In this document: in pieces, positions 39,546 to 53,190 of the stretch
Position numbering within the stretch: position 1 is the stretch's first letter
Layout of the letters: each line of letters starts with the position of its first letter
Origin: Hemibagrus wyckioides
Lineage: Eukaryota; Chordata; Actinopteri; Siluriformes; Bagridae
NCBI RefSeq assembly: GCF_019097595.1
Contig: NC_080734.1
Location: 18,682,892-18,746,891 of the forward strand
Direction of reading: 5' to 3'
DNA: 64,000 bases
Notes under the pieces: generated by a model
Seen by the model: only the letters and a program-made list of their open reading frames with translations
What the model was told of the DNA's origin: nothing
Databases searched by the model: none
Program-made: the position numbers and the translations under genes

Positions 39546-42500
39546 ACTGCTGTACATTAATACACATACACACACACACACTGCTGTACATTAATACACA
39601 TACACACACACACACTGCTGTACATTAATACACATACACACACACACACTGCTGTACATTAATACACATACACACACACACACTGCTGTACATTAATACA
39701 CATACACACACACACACTGCTGTACATTAATACACATACACACACATGCACTGCTGTACACTAATACACATACACACACACACACTGCTGTACACTAATA
39801 CACATATACACACACACACTGCTGTACACTAATACACATACACACACACACACTGCTGTACATTAATACACATACACACACACACACTGCTGTACATTAA
39901 TACACATACACACACACACACTGCTGTACATTAATACACATACACACACACACACTGCTGTACATTAATACACATACACACACACACACTGCTGTACATT
40001 AATACACATACACACACACACACTGCTGTACATTAATACACATACACACACACACACTGCTGTACATTAATACACATACACACACACACACTGCTGCACA
40101 CTAATACACATACACACACACACACTGCTGTACATTAATACACATACACACACACACACTGCTGTACATTAATACACATACACACACACACACTGCTGCA
40201 CACTAATACACATACACACACACACACTGCTGTACATTAATACACATACACACACACACACTGCTGTACATTAATACACATACACACACACACACTGCTG
40301 TACATTAATACACATACACACACACACACTGCTGTACATTAATACACATACACACACACACACTGCTGTACATTAATACACATACACACACACACACTGC
40401 TGTACACTAATACACATACACACACACACACTGCTGTACATTAATACACATACACACACACACACTGCTGTACATTAATACACATACACACACACACACT
40501 GCTGTACATTAATACACATACACACACACACACTGCTGTACATTAATACACATACACACACACACACACTGCTGTACATTAATACACATACACACACACA
40601 CACTGCTGTACATTAATACACATACACACACACACACACACTGCTGTACATTAATACACATACACACACACACTGCTGTACACTAATACACATACACACA
40701 CTGCTGTACATTAATACACATACACACACACACTGCTGTACATTAATACACATACACACACACACTGCTGTACATTAATACAGCCAAACACACACACTGC
40801 TGTACACTAATACACATACACACACACACACTGCTGTACACTAATACACATACACACACACACACTGCTGTACATTAATACACATACACACACACACACT
40901 GCTGTACATTAATACACATACACACACACACACTGCTGTACATTAATACACATACACACACACTGCTGTACATTAATACACATACACACACACACACACT
41001 GCTGTACATTAATACACATACACACACACACTGCTGTACACTAATACACATACACACACACACACTGCTGTACATTAATACACATACACACACACACACT
41101 GCTGTACATTAATACACATACACACACACACACTGCTGTACATTAATACACATACACACACACACTGCTGTACACTAATACACATACACACACACACACT
41201 GCTGTACATTAATACACATACACACACACTGCTGTACATTAATACACATACACACACACACACTGCTGTACATTAATACACATACACACACACACACTGC
41301 TGTACACTAATACACATACACACACACACACTGCTGTACACTAATACACATACACACACACACACTGCTGTACATTAATAAACATACACACACACACACT
41401 GCTGTACATTAATACACATACACACACACACACTGCTGTACACTAATACACATACACACACACACACTGCTGTACATTAATACACATACACACACACACA
41501 CTGCTGTACACTAATACACATACACACACACACTGCTGTACACTAATACACATACACACACTGCTGTACATTAATACACACACACACACACACTGCTGTA
41601 CATTAATACACATACACACACACACACTGCTGTACATTAATACACATACACACACACACACTGCTGTACATTAATACACATACACACACACACACTGCTG
41701 TACATTAATACACATACACACACACACACTGCTGTACACTAATACACATACACACACACACACTGCTGTACATTAATACACATACACACACACACACTGC
41801 TGTACACTAATACACATACACACACACACACTGCTGTACATTAATACACATACACACACACACACTGCTGTACATTAATACACATACACACACACACACT
41901 GCTGTACATTAATACACATACACACACACACACTGCTGTACATTAATACACATACACACACACACACTGCTGTACATTAATACACATACACACACACACA
42001 CTGCTGTACATTAATACACATACACACACACACTGCTGTACACTAATACACATACACACACACACACTGCTGTACATTAATACACATACACACACACACA
42101 CTGCTGTACATTAATACACATACACACACACACACTGCTGTACATTAATACACATACACACACACACACTGCTGTACATTAATACACATACACACACACA
42201 CTGCTGTACATTAATACACATACACACACACACACTGCTGTACATTAATACACATACACACACACACTGCTGTACATTAATACACATACACACACACACA
42301 CTGCTGTACATTAATACACATACACACACACACACTGCTGTACATTAATACACATACACACACACACACTGCTGTACATTAATACACATACACACACACA
42401 CACTGCTGTACATTAATACACATACACACACACACACTGCTGTACATTAATACACATACACACACACACACTGCTGTACATTAATACACATACACACACA

Positions 42501-45018
42501 TGCACTGCTGTACATTAATACACATACACACACACACACTGCTGTACATTAATACACATACACACACACACACTGCTGTACATTAATACACATACACACA
42601 CACACACTGCTGTACATTAATACACATACACACACACACACTGCTGTACATTAATACAGACACACACACACACTGCTGTACATTAATACACATACACACA
42701 CACACACACACTGCTGTACACTAATACACATTCACACACACACTGCTGTACACTAATACACATACACACACACACACTGCTGTACACTAATACACATACA
42801 CACACACACACTGGTGTACATTAATACACATACACACATACACTGCTGTACACTAATACACATACACACACACACACACACTGCTGTACACTAATACACA
42901 TTCACACACACACTGCTGTACACTAATACACATACACACACACACTGCTGTACATTAATACTCATACACACACACACACTGCTGTACATTAATACACATA
43001 CACACACACACACTGCTGTACATTAATACACATACACACACACACTGCTGTACACTAATACACATACACACACACACTGCTGTACACTAATACACATACA
43101 CACACACACTGCTGTACATTAATACAGCCAAACACACACACTGCTGTACACTAATACACATACACACACACACACTGCTGTACATTAATACACATACACA
43201 CACACACACTGCTGTACATTAATACACATACACACACACACACTGCTGTACATTAATACAGCCAAACACACACACTGCTGTACATTAATACACATACACA
43301 CACACACTGCTGTACACTAATACACATACACACACACACACTGCTGTACACTAATACACATACACACACACACACTGCTGTACATTAATACACATACACA
43401 CACACACTGCTGTACATTAATACACATACACACACTGCTGTACATTAATACACATACACACACACACACTGCTGTACATTAATACACATACACACACACA
43501 CACACTGCTGTACACTAATACACATACACACACACACACTGCTGTACATTAATACAGCCAAACACACACACACACTGATGTACATTAATACAAACACACA
43601 CACACACTGCTGTACACTAATACACATACACACACACACACTGCTGTACACTAATACACATACACACACACACACTGCTGTACACTAATACACATACACA
43701 CACACACACTGCTGTACACTAATACACATACACACACACACACTGCTGTACACTAATACACATACACACACACACACTGCTGTACACTAATACACATACA
43801 CACACACACACTGCTGTACACTAATACACATACACACACACACTGCTGTACACTAATACACATACACACACACACACTGCTGTACATTAATACACATACA
43901 CACACACACACTGCTGTACACTAATACACATACACACACACACTGCTGTACACTAATACACATACACACACACACTGCTGTACACTAATACACATACACA
44001 CACACACTGCTGTACATTAATACACATACACACACACACTGCTGTACACTAATACACATACACACACACACACTGCTGTACACTAATACACATACACACA
44101 CACACTGCTGTACATTAATACACATACACACACACACACTGCTGTACACTAATACACATACACACACACACTGCTGTACACTAATACACATACACACACA
44201 CACTGCTGTACACTAATACACATACACACACACACACTGCTGTACATTAATACACATACACACACACACTGCTGTACACTAATACACATACACACACACA
44301 CACTGCTGTACACTAATACACATACACACACACACACTGCTGTACACTAATACACATACACACACACACACTGCTGTACATTAATACACATACACACACA
44401 CACTGCTGTACACTAATACACATACACACACACACTGCTGTACACTAATACACATACACACACACACACTGCTGTACACTAATACACATACACACACACA
44501 CTGCTGTACACTAATACACATACACACACACACACTGCTGTACACTAATACACATACACACACACACTGCTGTACACTAATACACATACACACACACACT
44601 GCTGTACACTAATACACATACACACACACACACTGCTGTACACTAATACACATACACACACACACTGCTGTACACTAATACACATACACACACACACACT
44701 GCTGTACACTAATACACATACACACACACACTGCTGTACATTAATACACATACACACACACACTGCTGTACATTAATACACATACACACACACACACTGC
44801 TGTACACTAATACACATACACACACACACACTGCTGTACATTAATACACATACACACACACACTGCTGTACATTAATACACATACACACACACACACTGC
44901 TGTACATTAATACACATACACACACACACACTGCTGTACATTAATACACATACACACACACACACTGCTGTACACTAATACACATACACACACACATACA
45001 TACACACACACACACTGC

Positions 45019-45610
45019 TCAGCAATAACATTATAACCACTATCAGATGATAATAATATTGATGATCTGATTACAGTGGCAGTGTAAAGAGGTGAGTGTA
45101 GCAGCATGAGACGGTCTGATAGCTGCTATGTACGCTTTGATACTGGGGATGGCAGCAGACAATTTTAGATGATTTGTTTTTGCTAACGTTAATGTGTTAA
45201 GACTAGCGACAGTTTTATTCAGTCAGAATAGTGTGACTACAATATCACCTGATTTAGTGGAGGTCATCTGATACAAGGACGCTGCAATATAATGTAGTAT
45301 TTACCGCTATTAAAAATGTTAATGTTGATTTTTTGTGTAATATTCTAAATTATCTGAGGAAAAAGCCCTGAGACACACATTTGCTCAAAGAGTGTAGAAA
45401 AATATCCGTCAGAGACGCCGGACACAGAGGTACAATGATCACTGGTGATGTGTTAAAGACATGTAACTTGGTCATGAGTATGGATCTGAGTGATTTACAC
45501 AACAGATTAATTGCTAGAATCTCCAGAACAGCAGGTGTTGTGGGATGTTCCCACTATGCAGTGGTTCAGGAATGGTGTGAGCATTAGTGCAGTGTGTATT
45601 TTACAGTATA
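45019..45610 (+). mobile_element. old Tc1-like relic at the array edge
   Basis: The left end (CAGCAATAACATTATAACCACT at about 45020) resembles the TIR of the element at 45717. The stretch 45460-45580 resembles that element's transposase start; both share CATCTCCA/AATCTCCA, GAACAGCAGGTGTTGTGGGATGTTCC and TGCAGTGGT landmarks. It is heavily mutated and shortened. It abuts the last CA unit of the 24-kb array. Confidence 0.6.
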
Positions 45611-45716
45611 TACTGGTGTATAGTTCAGAAGCTCCAGACACAACGACGTGTTAACCCTAAAGCAGCACCTTGTGCCAAACCTCCATTCATATCACACACC
45701 GCTAGCTTTAACGGCT

Positions 45717-46914
45717 TATGCACCGATCAGGCATAACATTATGACCACTGACGTGAAGTGAATAACACTGATGATCTCCTCATCATGGCACCTGTTAGTG
45801 GGTGGGATATATTAGGCAGCAAGTGAACATTTTGTCCTCAAAGTTGATTTGTTGGAAGCAGGAAAAATGGACAAACATAAGGATTTGAGCGAGTTTGACA
45901 AGGGCCAAATTGTGATGGCTAGACCACTGGATCAGAGCATCTCCAAAACTGCAGCTCTTGTGGGGTGTTCCTGGTCTGCAGTGGTCAGTATCTATCAAAA
46001 GTGGTCCAAGGAAGGAACAGTGGTGAACCAGTGACAGGGTCATGGGCAGCCAAGGCTCATTGATGTACATGGGGAGTGAAGGCTGGCCCGTGTGATCCGA
46101 TCCAACAGACGAGCTACTGTTGCTCAAATTGCTGAAGAAGTTAATGCTGGTTCTGATAGAAAGGAGTCAGAATACACAGTACATCCCATTTTTTTGTGTA
46201 TGGGACTGGATAGCCACAGACCAGTCAGGGTGTCCATGCTGATCCCTGTGCACCGCTTAAAGCGCCAACAATGGGCAATGAGAATCAGAACTGGACCATG
46301 GAGCAATGGAAGAAGGCCTGGTCTGATGAATCACGTTTTCTTTTACATCACGTAGATGGCCGGGTGTGTGTGCTTCACTTACCTGGGGAACACATGGCAC
46401 CAGGATGCACTATGGGAAGAAGGCAAGCCGGTGGAGGCAGTATCATGCTTTGGGCAATGTTCTGCTGGGAAACCTTGGGTCCTGCCATCCATGTGGATGT
46501 TACTCTGACATGTACCACCTACCTAAGCATTGCAGCAGACCATGTACACCCTTTCATGGAAACAGTATTCCCTCATGGCTGTGGCCTCTTTCAGCAGGGT
46601 AAAGCAGTAATGGTTCAGGAATGGTTTTATGACCACAACAACCAGTTTCAGGTGTTGACTTGGCCTCCAAATTTCCCAGATCTCAATCCAATCGAGCATC
46701 TGGGCAATGTGCTGGACAAACAAGTCCAAACCAATGGAGGCCCCACCTCACAGCTTACAGGACTTAAAGGATCTGCTGCTACCATCTCTGTGCCAGATAC
46801 CACAGCACACCTTCAGGAATCTAGTGGAACCCATGCCTCGACAAGTCAGGGCTGTTTTGGTGGACCAATACACTATTAGGCAGGTGGTCATAATATTATG
46901 CCTGATCGGTGTAT
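45717..46914 (+). mobile_element. near full-length Tc1-like transposon
   Basis: About 1.2 kb with inverted ends: CACCGATCAGGCATAACATT then ATGACCAC at the left, and the complement of CACCGATCAGGCATAATATT then ATGACCAC at the right, next to TA. It carries a broken transposase gene (next entry). The size and ends match Tc1/mariner elements. A 3'-end relic of the same family lies at 48551-48665. Confidence 0.9.
45869..46879 (+). pseudogene. Tc1-like transposase, inactivated
   Basis: The N-terminal HTH part starts at about 45869 ([18 protein letters not shown]) and stops at 46034. The catalytic part is in another frame at 46271-46879: first Asp in WSDESRF, third acidic residue in [10 protein letters not shown]. 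The usual second Asp context (FQQD) reads FQQG, so a catalytic residue is lost, and the Trp after PIEHL is Gly. With an internal stop, frameshift and missing Asp it cannot be active. Confidence 0.85.
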
Positions 46915-47018
46915 AACCTTATGCAAAAGTGTGTACTACGTATAAAGTTTAAAGGGTTAATGTCCAAAGGGTTTGCTTTGATCATGAGCGCTTTGAGAAG
47001 TTTATCTTTTTTGTAAAT

Positions 47019-47324
47019 ATCTCTCAGTATGTATTTACATTTATTTGAGAATATCTTACTGTACCTTTACATATTATTTGAATCAAATGTAACATACCCC
47101 TCTATGTGTGTCTCTACTGTATGAGTGCAATACATTAAAAACAACTATTTTCAATTTGTAGATGAAGTGTCTTTCAGCTTAAAGATCTTGTCAGTCTGTT
47201 CATTAGTATTGGCACCCATGCCATTTTATGTTTAACTTTCTCTTATGCACTCTTTAAACTAAGACTATTTGCTTAACAAACCCCCTGTCTAGAGTCATGG
47301 AAACACCACGATGAAGTGAAACTG
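47019..47324 (+). repeat. dispersed repeat, copy B
   Basis: Partner of copy A at 3219-3501. Copy B has no Tc1 at its left border and thus shows the state without insertion. The family is not identified. Confidence 0.85.
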
Positions 47325-48550
47325 CACCAACTTCCAGGGTTTCAAAGTCCTTTCACCTTTCATAACTTTCCCACAAAAAAAGAAGTCATTCCAAGGGGAG
47401 GAAATGTGGACGAGAAAACTTTGGGTTACGCAAATCTGGTCTGAAAACTGGAGACTCCCGAACGAACACTGCAATGCGTAAACGTTACGTTACACAAAGT
47501 CTACGCAACATCATTAGTGGTTATGGCTTCGATAGAGGAAAATATTAATGCCAAAATATCGAAGATGGCGCAAACACGTGTTATATCTGTGCTTCTCTAT
47601 ACACCGAATCGTTCATCGCCCATTTAGGACTTTATTATTATGTAACTGTAGAAATGATCAGGATCAAAAATACCAGTGTTACAAAATACTGTTCACCAAG
47701 TGTGTGTTATGCACAAGAGAATATCAATTTCCTTTCATATAAAAATGTAAGCATGTTAAAATAAGCTCCTCTGTATGTAGAAAAACACAAGTGGTTGCCT
47801 AATAGACAGTTTATACAGGTTTTGCACCAACTAATAATGACCGGATCAGTGGTACGGCCCATTCTGCTGTCTCTCAGACCAAAAGCCACTCCTCATATCC
47901 GCTAAGTGTTGGGTCTCCAAGCCTACAAACCACCTACAGTCCATGGAGCTAGGGAATAACTAAACCTCGTTCTTCAAGCAAGTTCATCATCGCTTAACCA
48001 CTTCGGAAGTGACGTGACATAAACAGTGACAGTATTTCTTCAGGTGTCAGTCAATGATTCTGTGGTAAAAATAATAATAATAATAAAAATAAATAATAAA
48101 CCACCCCGAATAGAACAGTATCTTTGGTCGTCTCGCTCCTCATCACATCTCAAGGCACATGATAGAAGAACGCTTGTAGGAGCTTCAACATCGTCGATTT
48201 TCATATTTCATGCACTTCTAGTCAGATACTTCAATATGATCAGGATCAGTGGGTCTGATATAAAGACGTGAGAGTAGTAATGAAAAAGCAAAGAGATCAG
48301 ATTCACGTGTTAGACCGAATACAGCAGTACAGCAGACTCAGCAGTACATCATTATAAATATTTCTACACTAACCTAATCTCCAGAGGGCGCCCTTTCACA
48401 AACACATCGTCTACCTAGGATAAACCCCGGTCCCTTGAGAACCGATTATCCTGAATATTTTAGTGCTCTGGGAAATGGAAGAAAGATTTTCACTGTGTGG
48501 TAATGTATATGTGACAAATAAAGGCTCTTTCTTCTTTCTTTCAGTGCAAT
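47325..48550. other. non-coding interval
   Basis: No gene recognised. 48060-48105 is an AAT-rich simple tract. The stretch 48380-48540, ending ATATGTGACAAATAAAGGCTC then TTTCTTCTTTCTTTC, resembles the 3' tail of a retroposon; that is inference from style only. Confidence 0.4.
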
Positions 48551-48665
48551 AAACGTCATAGCACACTTTCAGGGATCTAGTGTAGTCCATGCCTTTGACG
48601 GGTCATGGCTGTTTTGGCAGCAAAAAGGGGACCAACGCAATATTAGGCTGTTGGTAGATCATATA
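48551..48665 (+). mobile_element. 3'-end relic of the 45.7-kb Tc1-like family
   Basis: AGCACACTTTCAGGGATCTA, then GGTCATGGCTGTTTTGG and CAATATTAGGC follow the same order as the end of the transposon at 46803-46885. About 110 bp, diverged. Confidence 0.65.
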
Positions 48666-50919
48666 CAATGCACACAATGCTTTCCGGTTTCCTTTTTGGG
48701 GTGAGTCAGTGTTGCTGCTCAGTATCAGACATCGTTATTTGAACAGGTCTTCATTTTGTTTCCTCTGGATTTAAGCCTTCTTCTGAATTGAAAGCAGCCA
48801 GGCAGTCCAAGGTGGTGGCACAGCAGTAGCAAGCAGGGGTCCCTCCGAATCCTAAATGGTGCTATTCATGTGTTTAGCCTGACTTTACATGGTACATAAA
48901 CACCAGAGACAGCGGTGTTCATGTATTCGATCGCCAGACACTGTTACAGTACAGTAATCATGCATCAGCCAAGCTGCATGACGATGTGCCGGAGAAGCTT
49001 CGTGACCTCGGCTTGCTGCAAACACCAGTCCTTCGGTCCTCCAGTGGTGTAGAGCTAACAGCCTCTGTTTTGTCTCTGAACATGGACAAATCTTAAAGAG
49101 ATGACTTGAGGAGAGGACAGAGTGACTTGACATTATTGAGAACTATATAATAAGCCACACCTATTTAGTTCTTAAGCGACACCTTACACAGTCTCCTAAT
49201 CAGCTGGTCTTTTAACAGTATTTTCCAATGAACATGATATCCTCAGGTTCTTGATCTTGGCTGACAGGAGTGGACCTTGATGTGGTCTTCTGCTATTGTA
49301 GCTTAAGGTTGTGCATTCTGAGATGCTTTTATTGAGTTTTTCTCAATCAATACACCACTTTTCTCTAACTTCAGGTTAATATTCTTACAACAATGAACAC
49401 AGAACACTTCTTTCTTTTTCAGTGGCTTAACAACGATTTAATATGGTCATTTATAACCAAATGGTCATTTATAGCCAACGAGGTTAGTAGAACTCAACAA
49501 AATGTGGGATGGAACACTAAATTTTCAATCCTTGAATATTAGCCAAAGTGTGTTCCATTTTAGTAATATACCAGGTTTAAATCTACATATAAAGTTTTAA
49601 CGCATATCATAGAAGCAAGATTAGCCATTATAAATCAGAACAACCTACCTCTCAAAAATAGTAGATAAGCTTACTAAAAAAGTGATAAGAACCAAAAGCC
49701 ATCATTCACAGTGAAATGAAGGTCACTTAAAAGCTCATGGATTATAAGAGCTAGGCAGAAAATTTTTGGATAGAAAAATAGCATACCATGATGAGTTCAC
49801 TGAAAAGGACCATGGAGTCTTTAGTATTTGTAAAGCATGTGGTTAATAAACGACATCTATGTCCATGAGTCTTGGCATTATGAGACCCAAAATGACTCTT
49901 TAAACCCACAAAGAGAAGAAGCAGACATGTGGACTTTAATGCTGTGACTGATCTTTCAGTGTATTTGTTCATTCCTAATGCAAAAGTGTTAAACTGGATG
50001 TTTGCTGTGAATTCCGGTCAACATTGGTCAACAGTGATGCTTCATCATATCATATCCCTACTGCAGGTGTGCACATTGTTTTGCCATGCTGTTTTGAGTA
50101 GGTTGTAATCAAGAAAAAGGACTTTGTGGGCGTAGACCATGGATAAGTCTATAATGATTCTTGTGCCGCTGTCCTTGGCCTGACCTTGACTCAATGAAAA
50201 GTCATGGGATGGTTTCTAAGCCATATCTGACAAGGGAAAAAATGGTGAAAGGAGGGACCTGAGCTGTGCTTTAAGAAGGAAAGGAATAGCTATATAAGAT
50301 GACAGGGATAGTTCAGCCATTACATATCATTATTATGCTATCTTTTCTTTGAAATGTCTTTCATGTTGATTATTCATCTTTATTTCTCATTTCATTTTTA
50401 CTCTTTTCCAAGGTTTATTTTGTACCTTTCGTGTGGTTTTAATTATAAAACTACATTTTGCCTTTGACAGTATCTGTTGAGACATTTTATACATTTTATT
50501 TCCCATTTATTTCTTTCTTTTGAGAAATTTTCTTTTTATAGTTAACAGATTTTAGCTGCTGGAAATGTTTGTATGTCTTTTGTAAAGACAAGCTCTTTAA
50601 ACTCTCCTTCATTATGAGCACCATGTGTGTTGAAGAATTCTTCTTGTGACTGCTGGGATATATTATCACATATTATCTTGCATTAACTGTAAGACAAAAG
50701 TGTACTGCAAATTAAATAAATGTGTAAAGTATTCTCATCTGTGTGATAAATTTGGTCATTAAATTTGATAAACTTATTCAATAAACAAGAATACATGAAT
50801 AAATGTGGACAGTACTATAAGTATTTAACGGAAATATATAGCAATAATAATGGAAATCTGCACATGTTAATGTCTTTCAATAGGCAAAGTATATTGAGTC
50901 CTCTCAGGAGAGAACATTT
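48666..50919. other. non-coding interval
   Basis: No gene supported. At 48955-49090 one plus-strand frame gives a protein-like stretch ([19 protein letters not shown]), which may be an eroded piece of a retroelement or exon; I could not place it. The rest is AT-rich without recognisable repeats. Confidence 0.4.
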
Positions 50920-51115
50920 CTACAATTTACATTTCTGGCATTTGGCAGGAGCCCTTATCCAGAGCAACGTATATTTTATACAACTGAGCAAGTGAGGGTT
51001 AAGGGCCTTTCTCAGGGGCCCAGCAGTTGCAGCTTGGTGGACCTGGGATTCAAACTCACAACCTTCCAAGCAGCAGTCCAACATGACCTTAACCAATAAA
51101 CTACCACATCCCATA
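50920..51115 (-). mobile_element. tRNA-derived SINE
   Basis: Read on the minus strand it opens with a tRNA-like head. An A-box-like TGGTAGTTTATTGGTTAAGG and a B-box-like GAGTTTGAATCCC are spaced as in Pol III promoters. A body with CTGGGCCCCTGAG follows, and then the tail CTGGATAAGGGCTCCTGCCA, typical of widespread fish SINEs. The end is AAATGTAAAT. Confidence 0.8.
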
Positions 51116-51292
51116 TCAATAGTTATTAATGTCTAAAACTGCATGTCATGTTATTAAGTGGCTAGTATATAGTATATATATTTAATAACAGCATTAAATA
51201 ATGCAATGATAAAAAATAGATTAAAGGACAAATGGTATAACAGCAATGTGGCAATACAAGATAAGAATAAGAACAAGTTCAAAATATTACTC

Positions 51293-51625
51293 ATCTATCC
51301 ATCCATCCATTGTCTATACCCGCTTTATTCCTAATTAGGGTCACAGGGATCTGCTGGAGCTTATCTCAGCACACATTTGGTGATAGGCAGGGGTAAACCC
51401 TGGACAGGTCACCAGTCCATCGCAGGGCCACGTATAGACAGACACACACTCACACTCACTCCTATTGGCAATTTAGAATTACCAATCAACCTAATGTACA
51501 TGTTTTTGGACTGTGGGAGGAAACCGGAGTACCCGGAGTAAACCCACGCAAGCACGGGAGAGAACATGCAAACTCCACACAGAAAGGCCTCTGTCTGCCG
51601 GGACTCGAGCCCAGGATCAAAATAT
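51293..51625 (+). mobile_element. LINE/SINE 3'-tail fragment, copy 1
   Basis: CCATCCATTGTCTATACCCG, GGGTCACAGGGATCTGCTGG, CACCAGTCCATCGCAGGGC and TTTTTGGACTGTGGGAGGAA form the sequence order typical of a very common fish non-LTR retroposon tail. The class name (L2/CR1-type) is from memory of such repeats, not proven here. Confidence 0.65.
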
Positions 51626-51924
51626 TATCTTAAATCATTATCTGAAAGTGAGATATTAGATATTGTTGGAAATATTACCTTCTGAGGATCAATAAAAGTT
51701 TAACTCACAAATATATAGTTCACCACACAGGGCTAGTGCTTTGTTATTGGTTATTGATAAACAGAAAAATTGGTTAAACTAAAAAAAAATGGACATGAAT
51801 TATCACATATGATTACATAATTAACAGGAAAGGAAATACATATATGATGAAAATCAACTTCACATCAGTCCTGCTAGAGACAGTCTCCCTCTCTGCCTTA
51901 GTCTGCCCCCTCTCTAGATAGAAA

Positions 51925-52262
51925 TATCATCCATCCATTTTCTATACCCGCTTTATTTCTAATTAGGGTCACGGGGATCTGCTGGAGCCTATCCCAGCAC
52001 ACATTAGGCAAAAGGCAGGGGTTCACCCTGGACAGGTCACCAGTCCATCACAGGCACACACACTCACACCTATGGGCAATTAACAATCAGACTAATGTAC
52101 ATGTTTTTGGACTGTGGGAAGAAACCAGAGTAAACCCACACATGCATGGGGTAAACTCTACAACTGTTTGAACCCGGGTTATGAACACATGCATGGGGTA
52201 AACTCTACAAGACCTTCTTGCTGTGAGGCAACAGTGCTAACCACTAGCCACCATACTGCCCA
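51925..52262 (+). mobile_element. LINE/SINE 3'-tail fragment, copy 2
   Basis: Same landmarks as copy 1 (CCATCCATTTTCTATACCCG, CACCAGTCCATCACAGGC, TTTTTGGACTGTGGGAAGAA). The end holds a ~25-bp direct duplication (ACATGCATGGGGTAAACTCTAC occurs twice). Confidence 0.65.
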
Positions 52263-53190
52263 CTTACTAGCATAATAACTCTAAGCAGATATACACCAAT
52301 CTTCTGGTAACATAATAAACTGTGGTAGCTACACAGTATAATAGAGGATTACATAAAGATACTACTCATAAGAAATAACTCATGGATAAATGACATGGGT
52401 GTAATGGATATGTTGATGTGTGTCATTTAAAAAACTTGGTTAGTCAGTTAATCAGTAATTTTAGTTTACACTAACAGTTCTGAAAAGTACAAGGTGAGTT
52501 AAATACTGTAATTTCTTTCGAGGTGTGTGTTAAGACACCCGCAGTGGTGTCTCACTCAATTAACACACTCATTATCAGTTGACCTTAATATTTCCTCCAA
52601 GGTGTGGTTGGTGAGGGGGTTGAGACTTTGGGACGTGAAGGTTGAGACTCATTAACTTACACTCACTTTTCAGCAGATATAAGAAGCTCTTGACAGTGAT
52701 GTAGTGATGTCTTGACTCGCTGTATACAGTATTCTAAGTATACTTCACTGTGTCCATAAATACATCAAGCTTCCTCTGGTGTTTTTCTGATATTCAGGTG
52801 GAACAGCTGCTCCAGATGAGGATGTTTGTTAAAGGTCACAGGTCTGTAGGAGAATTAACATCACTGGAATGTCCTCAGCATTATCTTCTTCTTTGAAAGA
52901 TTATGTGAAAGTATGGAAAAGAGGAATGTTTAATTGCATAATTTAGCTATTCAGTGGCATTTTTTTCTGTTATCTCTGTTTCATGCCACTGAAATGAGTT
53001 ACATTTAATTATTTTTATGAACAGGAAGGGAAGATGGACCATGGACTAGATTTGGATTTTTCAGCAAATCAAGCTAGAATAAATTAAATTGAGTTTTTTA
53101 TTCTATTTTTTGAGAATGTTTTTAAAAAATCTTTTACTTTTACCAATCAAAAAATGTGTCTGTGCCAAGCTCTTTGTGAAGATCTAGAAT
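52263..53190. other. non-coding interval
   Basis: AT-rich DNA without recognised genes or repeats. Confidence 0.5.

Larger units (their letters stand above)
21145..45015. repeat. 24-kb compound minisatellite/microsatellite array
   Basis: About 680 units of mostly 34-36 bp. Each has a core CTGCTGTACATTAATACACA followed by TA(CA)n. The core alternates between TACATT and TACACT. Local variants mark blocks: TAGACT (about 22325-23110), CAGCCAAAC (from 31857), TGCACACT, CACATGCACTGCTG and AATACAAATAC. The tract is purine/pyrimidine alternating over most of its length and so could form Z-DNA; the core TGTACATTAATACACA is an imperfect palindrome. Minus-strand frames reading [17 protein letters not shown] peptides are translations of the repeat, not genes. 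Confidence 0.97.

Noticed and set aside
6466..45015. CRISPR array
   Set aside because: The arrays have no unique spacers between repeats and the DNA is eukaryotic.
21463..45107. Dozens of 60-140-codon minus-strand frames of the MCVCVC type
   Set aside because: Translations of (CA)n-rich units; no codon bias, no homology and no gene structure.
48885..49133. Minus-strand 82-codon frame
   Set aside because: No recognisable domain; the opposite strand looks slightly more protein-like, and neither has support.
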